From assembly GCF_049200465.1 (NCBI RefSeq), contig NZ_CP120836.1, positions 1,736,001 to 1,800,000 on the forward strand: DNA of 64,000 nt. Direction: 5' to 3'. Source of the DNA: Leptothermofonsia sp049200465. GTDB taxonomy: Bacteria > Cyanobacteriota > Cyanobacteriia > Leptolyngbyales > Leptolyngbyaceae. The notes beneath the pieces were generated by a model that saw nothing but the letters and a program-made list of their open reading frames with translations, was not told where the DNA came from and made no database searches. Position numbers and translations under genes: made by a program. Positions within the stretch are counted from its first letter, which is position 1, and each line of letters starts with the position of its first letter. Of the stretch, positions 59,714 to 64,000 are shown in pieces.

Positions 59714-61294
59714 ATGGATTTCGCCAGTCTTGCTGCTCAGCTCAATACCGAAGTCATTCTGCCAGAACTCATCGTCACAGCCACACTTCTGCTGGTGGTG
59801 GTGGGTGATTTGATTGTGGGACGGGCTGCTTCTTCAAAGTGGACGCCCTACGTCTCCATTGTTGGACTGCTCGCGGCGGTGGGTTCCCTATACTTTCTGT
59901 GGGACGCTCCTAACCCCATCTCGTTTCTGGGCAGCTTCAACGGCGATAATCTGAGCATTGTCTTCCGCGGGATCATTGCCCTTTCTGCTGCCGTCACGAT
60001 TTTGATGTCGATTCGCTACGTCGAGCAGTCGGGGACTTCGCTGGCGGAGTATCTCACGATTCTCCTGACCGCGACCATTGGAGGCATGTTCCTCTCAGGG
60101 GCAGACGAACTGGTGATGATCTTTGTCTCCCTGGAAACTTTGAGTATTTCTTCCTACCTGCTGACGGGCTATACCAAACGAGATCCCCGCTCCAATGAGG
60201 CGGCGTTAAAGTATCTGCTGATTGGAGCGTCTAGTTCTGCCATTTTTCTGTATGGGTTGTCTTTGCTGTATGGTCTGTCGGGAGGACAGACGAACCTAAA
60301 TGATATTGCAGCCAGCATCATTACCGCAGGGTTAGGACAGTCCATTGCGGTGGTGATTGCGCTGGTGTTTGCGATCGCTGGAATTGCGTTCAAAATTGCC
60401 GCCGTTCCCTTCCACCAGTGGACTCCAGACGTATACGAGGGCTCTCCTACCCCCGTGGTGGCGTTTCTTTCCGTTGGCTCTAAAGCCGCCGGATTTGCCC
60501 TCGCCACTCGTCTTCTGGTCACCGCCTTCCCCTACCTGACGGAGCAATGGCACTTTGTTCTCACTGCTCTGGCCATTCTTAGCATGATTCTGGGTAACGT
60601 TGTTGCCCTGGCACAGACCAGCATGAAACGCCTGCTGGCCTACTCTTCCATTGGTCAGGCGGGGTTTGTCATGATTGGACTGGTCATTGGTACCGATGCC
60701 GGGTACTCCAGCATGATCTTTTACCTGCTGGTCTATCTGTTCATGAACCTGGGTGCCTTTACGGGCGTTATTTTGTTCTCCTTGAGAACGGGAACGGATC
60801 AGATTAGCGAATACTCCGGTCTTTATCAAAAAGACCCCCTACTCACCCTCGGACTCAGCATTTGCCTGCTCTCCCTGTGGGGGATCCCGCCCCTGGCTGG
60901 CTTTTTCGGTAAGCTGTATCTGTTCTGGGCAGGCTGGCAGGCGGGCGCTTACGGTCTTGTGCTGCTGGGCTTAATCACAAGCGTCATTTCCATCTACTAC
61001 TACATTCGGGTGGTGAAGATGATGGTGGTGAAAGAACCGCAGGAAATGTCCGATGCGGTGCTGAATTACCCCGAAATTCGCTGGAATCTCCCTGGCATGC
61101 GCCCTTTGCAAGTAGGGCTGATTCTCTCCCTGATCGCCACTTCAATCACTGGGATTCTCTCCAATCCGTTGTTTACCCTATCGAATGAGTCGGTGACAAA
61201 GACTCCCATGCTCCAGGCAACGGTGGAGGCAAAAAAACCGGTTGCTATCCAGGGATTTGCTGATGAGAATCCTCGGGTAATGGCGAAGCTGTAG
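59714..61294 (+). CDS. ndhB: NAD(P)H-quinone oxidoreductase subunit 2 (NDH-1)
   Basis: The 526-residue thylakoid membrane protein is a proton-pumping antiporter-like subunit of the photosynthetic NDH-1 complex used in cyclic electron flow, respiration and CO2 uptake. About 14 helices are visible. Conserved blocks include 'DELVMIFVSLETLSISSYLL' with a key Glu, 'GIAFKIAAVPFHQWTPDVYE' with the helix-8 Lys/His, and 'MKRLLAYSSIGQAGFVMIGL' with the helix-12 region. Length equals the usual cyanobacterial NdhB. ATG 59714 follows TTACCTCC. It is monocistronic here. Confidence 0.98.
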   Translation: MDFASLAAQLNTEVILPELIVTATLLLVVVGDLIVGRAASSKWTPYVSIVGLLAAVGSLYFLWDAPNPISFLGSFNGDNLSIVFRGIIALSAAVTILMSIRYVEQSGTSLAEYLTILLTATIGGMFLSGADELVMIFVSLETLSISSYLLTGYTKRDPRSNEAALKYLLIGASSSAIFLYGLSLLYGLSGGQTNLNDIAASIITAGLGQSIAVVIALVFAIAGIAFKIAAVPFHQWTPDVYEGSPTPVVAFLSVGSKAAGFALATRLLVTAFPYLTEQWHFVLTALAILSMILGNVVALAQTSMKRLLAYSSIGQAGFVMIGLVIGTDAGYSSMIFYLLVYLFMNLGAFTGVILFSLRTGTDQISEYSGLYQKDPLLTLGLSICLLSLWGIPPLAGFFGKLYLFWAGWQAGAYGLVLLGLITSVISIYYYIRVVKMMVVKEPQEMSDAVLNYPEIRWNLPGMRPLQVGLILSLIATSITGILSNPLFTLSNESVTKTPMLQATVEAKKPVAIQGFADENPRVMAKL

Positions 61295-61363
61295 TTAGAT
61301 TGGTTTCAAAGTGAATAGTCATTGTAGGACGTTCACCGCTGCCCAACCTTAGTTCGGGGCAAT

Positions 61364-61461
61364 CTAGTGGAGGATGTCATAAGCCCAGTAACCATTGGGT
61401 TGGGGATTGGGGAGTAGGAGGGAGCCACAATGGTATCCGTATTCCCGCCGTGCTGTACTAG
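61364..61461. mobile_element. Family D repeat with CTAG ends (copy 2)
   Basis: CTAGTGGAGGATGTCATAAG ... GGTATCCGTATTCCCGCC then GTGCTGTACTAG; aligned over its whole length with 34494-34588. The central GGGGATTGGGGAGTAGGAGG differs most. Confidence 0.7.
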
Positions 61462-62045
61462 TTACACTAATTTCCTCAATAAATGCTACCGATCAAAACC
61501 TCACCCACCGCCTGCGGTACCTCTCCTTGGCAAGGGGAGGTCGGGAGGGGTCGAATGTGTAGCACTTAAAAAGTGAATAGATATTATACAGAATTGTCCT
61601 TGGTAGTGTTATTTGTTTGAATAAAAGGAGCTCAAAAGCCTTCCACAGATTATTCAACTTCAGGAGTTTTTCCCAAACGCTACTACCTTTCCCAATTCCG
61701 TATTAGCTTAATCTTGAACAGCGGCAGCAGAAGCGCTATTTTGCCCTTGAGTCTAAATGGACTTAGGGGCTTCTATCATTCTGTGTAGGTTCAAGATAAA
61801 GTCTGTCCTCCAAGCTTCCTGATTTTCTCCGGTGGGCAATGACCTAGCCTTCAAACCGGATCCAGTGCTAGAAGTGACAAAAGATGTAAAGAGAAGGCTG
61901 GGAGTGACTAGGAGAAGCAGGTTGAGGAGCTGGGACGATGGATTAATCTTTGCGATGCTTTTCCTGAAGCCCTTGTGAATCTGGGCTAGGATTTGGGTAA
62001 TCTTCGTAAGGAAGAACCTCAGATAGTACAGAAAAGGCCAGCCCC
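61462..62045. other. Intergenic with hairpin CCTCTCC-TTGGCAA-GGGGAGG
   Basis: A hairpin of the type also found at 23340-23496 lies at about 61505-61545. The minus-strand frame at 61753-62106 (117 codons) overlaps the next gene's start and is judged a shadow. Base composition becomes AT-richer than in the preceding genes. Confidence 0.45.
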
Positions 62046-62903
62046 ATGCAATCAATTGAACTGAAGTTTCTGTTGAAATTACTGGGTTTTCCAAATTACC
62101 GGGCAAAAATCATAGATGACAAACTAAAGCCTAATAAGGGAGCTACTGCCACAGACCGAAACAAAATTTGCCGTGAACTCAGTAAGCGAGGTATTGTAAG
62201 TTACTCTCGTGAAGTCAGCAAGTTCAAAATCGAACCCACAGGAAAAAACTTGCTCAATTCAAATAATACAGAAATACCGTTAACAAACGATCACCTCAAG
62301 GTTCTGAAAGCTTGCGAAAAAGAAATGATTACACCGAGCAAAGTGAAAGGTGTTGCCTCAGAAAAACGACAATTTGTGATTCAGGATCTGGAAGCAAAAG
62401 GATTGATCAAAGTTGAAAAGGAAACCATTAAGGAAGTTTGGTTAACTGAGCAGGGGCAAGAGTATCTACTGGAAGAATGCCTTCCTGGTGGAAGTGCCAC
62501 TATCACCCTGGACCTACTGAAAAACTACCTTATTTTTTTACGAAAAGCTGCTCAATTCTCTGCTGAGAAACCCACGGCCCAAATTTCCTCCCCACTTCAG
62601 GAGGCTGTAGACTCCACTCCAATTTCAGCCAAACCTGATGATGAAACAATCCTTGAAACAATTAAAGCGCTTGATAAACAATTGAATACGGGTAACTATC
62701 TACCAATTTTTCATCTTCGACAAAAGCTGCAACCTCCTTTATCCAGGGATGAATTAGATCAGGCGCTTTATCGCTTACAGCGGCAGGACAAAATTGAACT
62801 CAGTTCTCTGGTGGAATCAATTCGCTACACTCCTGAACAAATTGAAGCTGGGATTCCTCAAGACTCTGGCGGTCCCCTGTTTTTTCTGGTTGTGAATGGA
62901 TAG
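62046..62903 (+). CDS. Multi winged-helix protein, unknown function
   Basis: The 285-residue protein appears to be three winged-helix-like modules. The first (about 5-75) has 'RELSKRGIVSYSREVSKFKI', the second (about 80-150) 'LEAKGLIKVEKETIKEVWLT' and the third (about 205-285) 'LYRLQRQDKIELSSLVESIR'. Each ends with a helix-wing pattern. The last module, ending 'GIPQDSGGPLFFLVVNG', resembles C-terminal modules I associate with other cyanobacterial proteins. Probably a DNA- or protein-binding adaptor. It lies 58 bp before the ATPase gene on the same strand, so the two probably form an operon. Confidence 0.7.
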   Translation: MQSIELKFLLKLLGFPNYRAKIIDDKLKPNKGATATDRNKICRELSKRGIVSYSREVSKFKIEPTGKNLLNSNNTEIPLTNDHLKVLKACEKEMITPSKVKGVASEKRQFVIQDLEAKGLIKVEKETIKEVWLTEQGQEYLLEECLPGGSATITLDLLKNYLIFLRKAAQFSAEKPTAQISSPLQEAVDSTPISAKPDDETILETIKALDKQLNTGNYLPIFHLRQKLQPPLSRDELDQALYRLQRQDKIELSSLVESIRYTPEQIEAGIPQDSGGPLFFLVVNG

Positions 62904-62961
62904 ATCTGTTAGCACCCCAAGTTTTTGACCCTGTTCCAGAAATCAGGTTGGAGGTAGTAAC

Positions 62962-64000
62962 GTGGCAACCATTGATGAAATTATTCAGCAAGAAGTGAAT
63001 CCCTTTGATCCGGTCACATTTAAGACTGGAAACTTCTGGCAGGAAGAGGATAACGACTTCGATTTGACGGTCGGATCGATTCATCAAGAGGCGATCGCCC
63101 AAATTACTCAAGTCGTCGCTCAGGTTGCAAAAGACCACCGTACCCGCACCATCATGCTTGCGGGAGATGTGGGTTCCGGTAAAAGCTATGTCCTTAAACG
63201 GTTAAAACAAGGTCTGAATGCCAAAGCCTTCTTTGTCTATATCCCGCCTTTTGTAGACAGTGATTACATCTGGCGGCATACCCTGCGACAAACAGTTGAC
63301 AGCTTGATGCACAAACCGGAAGGGAAGGGTGAATCTCAATTGCTCCTCTGGCTTAAAAGCCTATCTGTCTTCAATGATGGCAGTTTGCTGAAAAAGCCCT
63401 TGGGTGGGCGAGATCTGTTTATTGACAATTTCAAAAGTGCTTATCCATCGGATATTTTTCAGGCAAAAGAGTTTTTCGGGGTGTTGTTTGATCTGGCAAA
63501 TCCAGACCTTTACTTCACTGCCTGTAGCTGGTTACGGGGTGATGATTTGGATGAAGAAGATCTAAAAGCTTTAAAGGTAAAGAAATCCATTGATAGCGAG
63601 GCGGCAGCGAAGGGAATTCTGTCTAATTTAGGCAAAATCTCAGTTTCAACTTACCCCATTGTGCTTTGTTTTGATCAGGTTGAAAGTAAACAGCTACCGG
63701 ATGGTTCAGCCGATATTCAACCTATTTTCAACATCAGTACATCCTTTCATAACGAGTATCTGAAGAACTTTGTCATTATTATTAGCATTGTTACAAGTAC
63801 CTGGAAACAAAATAGCTATCGCATCCAGCAATCGGATAAAGATCGAATTGAAAAGTTAGTTCTCTTAAAACCAATTACCCTCGACCAAGCCGAATCACTC
63901 TGGGCAAGTAGACTATCTCTATTGCATAGTCAGGCAAATCCAAAGCCTGAATCAAACATCTATCCATTATCTAGAGAAACCTTAGAAAGCAAATTTCCAG
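62962..64000 (+). CDS. P-loop ATPase, 3' end outside the window
   Basis: The frame from GTG 62962 (GGAGGT six bases upstream) stays open for 346 codons to the window end. Walker A is 'AGDVGSGKS' (about 67-75), Walker B-like 'PIVLCFDQVES' (about 232-242), and a sensor-I-like strand 'FVIIISIVTSTW' follows. Between them is a long helical insert. The order resembles ORC/STAND-like or large P-loop ATPases found in accessory and defence loci. I cannot assign a family. With the winged-helix gene it may begin a larger system to the right. Confidence 0.75.
   Translation, partial: MATIDEIIQQEVNPFDPVTFKTGNFWQEEDNDFDLTVGSIHQEAIAQITQVVAQVAKDHRTRTIMLAGDVGSGKSYVLKRLKQGLNAKAFFVYIPPFVDSDYIWRHTLRQTVDSLMHKPEGKGESQLLLWLKSLSVFNDGSLLKKPLGGRDLFIDNFKSAYPSDIFQAKEFFGVLFDLANPDLYFTACSWLRGDDLDEEDLKALKVKKSIDSEAAAKGILSNLGKISVSTYPIVLCFDQVESKQLPDGSADIQPIFNISTSFHNEYLKNFVIIISIVTSTWKQNSYRIQQSDKDRIEKLVLLKPITLDQAESLWASRLSLLHSQANPKPESNIYPLSRETLESKFP

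Noticed and set aside
61753..62106. 117-codon minus-strand frame before the winged-helix gene
   Set aside because: Overlaps the start of the better-supported plus-strand gene by 60 bases and has no Shine-Dalgarno or motif.
1..64000. tRNA, rRNA, tmRNA and known riboswitches
   Set aside because: Scanning intergenic regions by eye gave no convincing cloverleaf, rRNA segment, FMN or cobalamin riboswitch; a covariance-model search (tRNAscan-SE, Infernal) would be decisive.

Overview
The window reads as an ordinary stretch of cyanobacterial chromosome. The palindrome GCGATCGC (HIP1) recurs throughout. Several genes are characteristic of cyanobacteria or their plastids: ndhB, a CrtD-type carotenoid desaturase, a DUF3172 protein, a DUF2232 membrane protein, a ComFB-like protein, a TIGR00303 (CobT-like) protein, a GDYXXLXY/DUF2157 pair, and a Dps with a His-substituted ferroxidase site. 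Base composition is near 50% GC. No rRNA, tRNA, CRISPR array or intact insertion sequence was seen. Intergenic DNA is unusually rich in small palindromic repeats, which fits a repeat-rich filamentous or Leptolyngbya-like genome, but the genus cannot be fixed from sequence alone.

Layout. 0-10 kb: small membrane protein, GNAT acetyltransferase, polA, FHA-PrsW membrane protease, def, mscL, an SDR oxidoreductase, a class I glutamine amidotransferase and a DUF3172 protein. 10-20 kb: decayed Uma2 gene, clpB, zinc-ribbon membrane protein, frame-broken secreted protein, outer-membrane barrel, DUF2232 protein overlapping a CobT-like gene. 20-30 kb: solute-binding lipoprotein converging on and overlapping a secreted cyanobacterial protein, ComFB, Fe-S aldo/keto reductase, bifunctional nuclease, ribE, M23 peptidase, birA, TPR protein. 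30-40 kb: rpiA, an open frame with no start codon, a second aldo/keto reductase, dps, cbiX-cobA (siroheme/corrin), rluD-type synthase, and a three-part fusion protein (cNMP-like domain, inactive-looking NtrC-type AAA+ domain, polyferredoxin membrane domain). 40-50 kb: sugar-type ABC importer (binding protein plus two permeases, no ATPase), YiaA/B-like protein, DUF2157-GDYXXLXY operon, methyltransferase, SNF2 helicase. 50-64 kb: pnp, crtD, topA, ndhB, then a winged-helix protein followed by a P-loop ATPase cut by the window end.

The strongest theme beyond the genes is dispersed small repeats. At least six families were recognised by eye. Family A is 115-131 bp with about 20-bp inverted ends and probable TA targets. 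Families B and C share a GC-rich core around GGGGTGCAGGGG. Family D has CTAG ends. Family E carries inverted arms with TATAGC-type ends. Family F is a 90-bp unit. There are also short tandem 'ATCCACTC' tracts and 'GGAGCCAGGAGTCAGG' tracts. They repeatedly end exactly at, or encode, the stop codons of genes, and some lie in frame inside proteins. One family A copy sits inside a family E copy.

The most unusual protein is the fusion at 37776-40310. Its AAA+ domain lacks the sigma-54 contact loop and both Walker B acids, in a lineage generally known to lack sigma-54. The ATPase pair at the right edge (62046-64000) may begin an accessory island, but the window ends before this can be tested.
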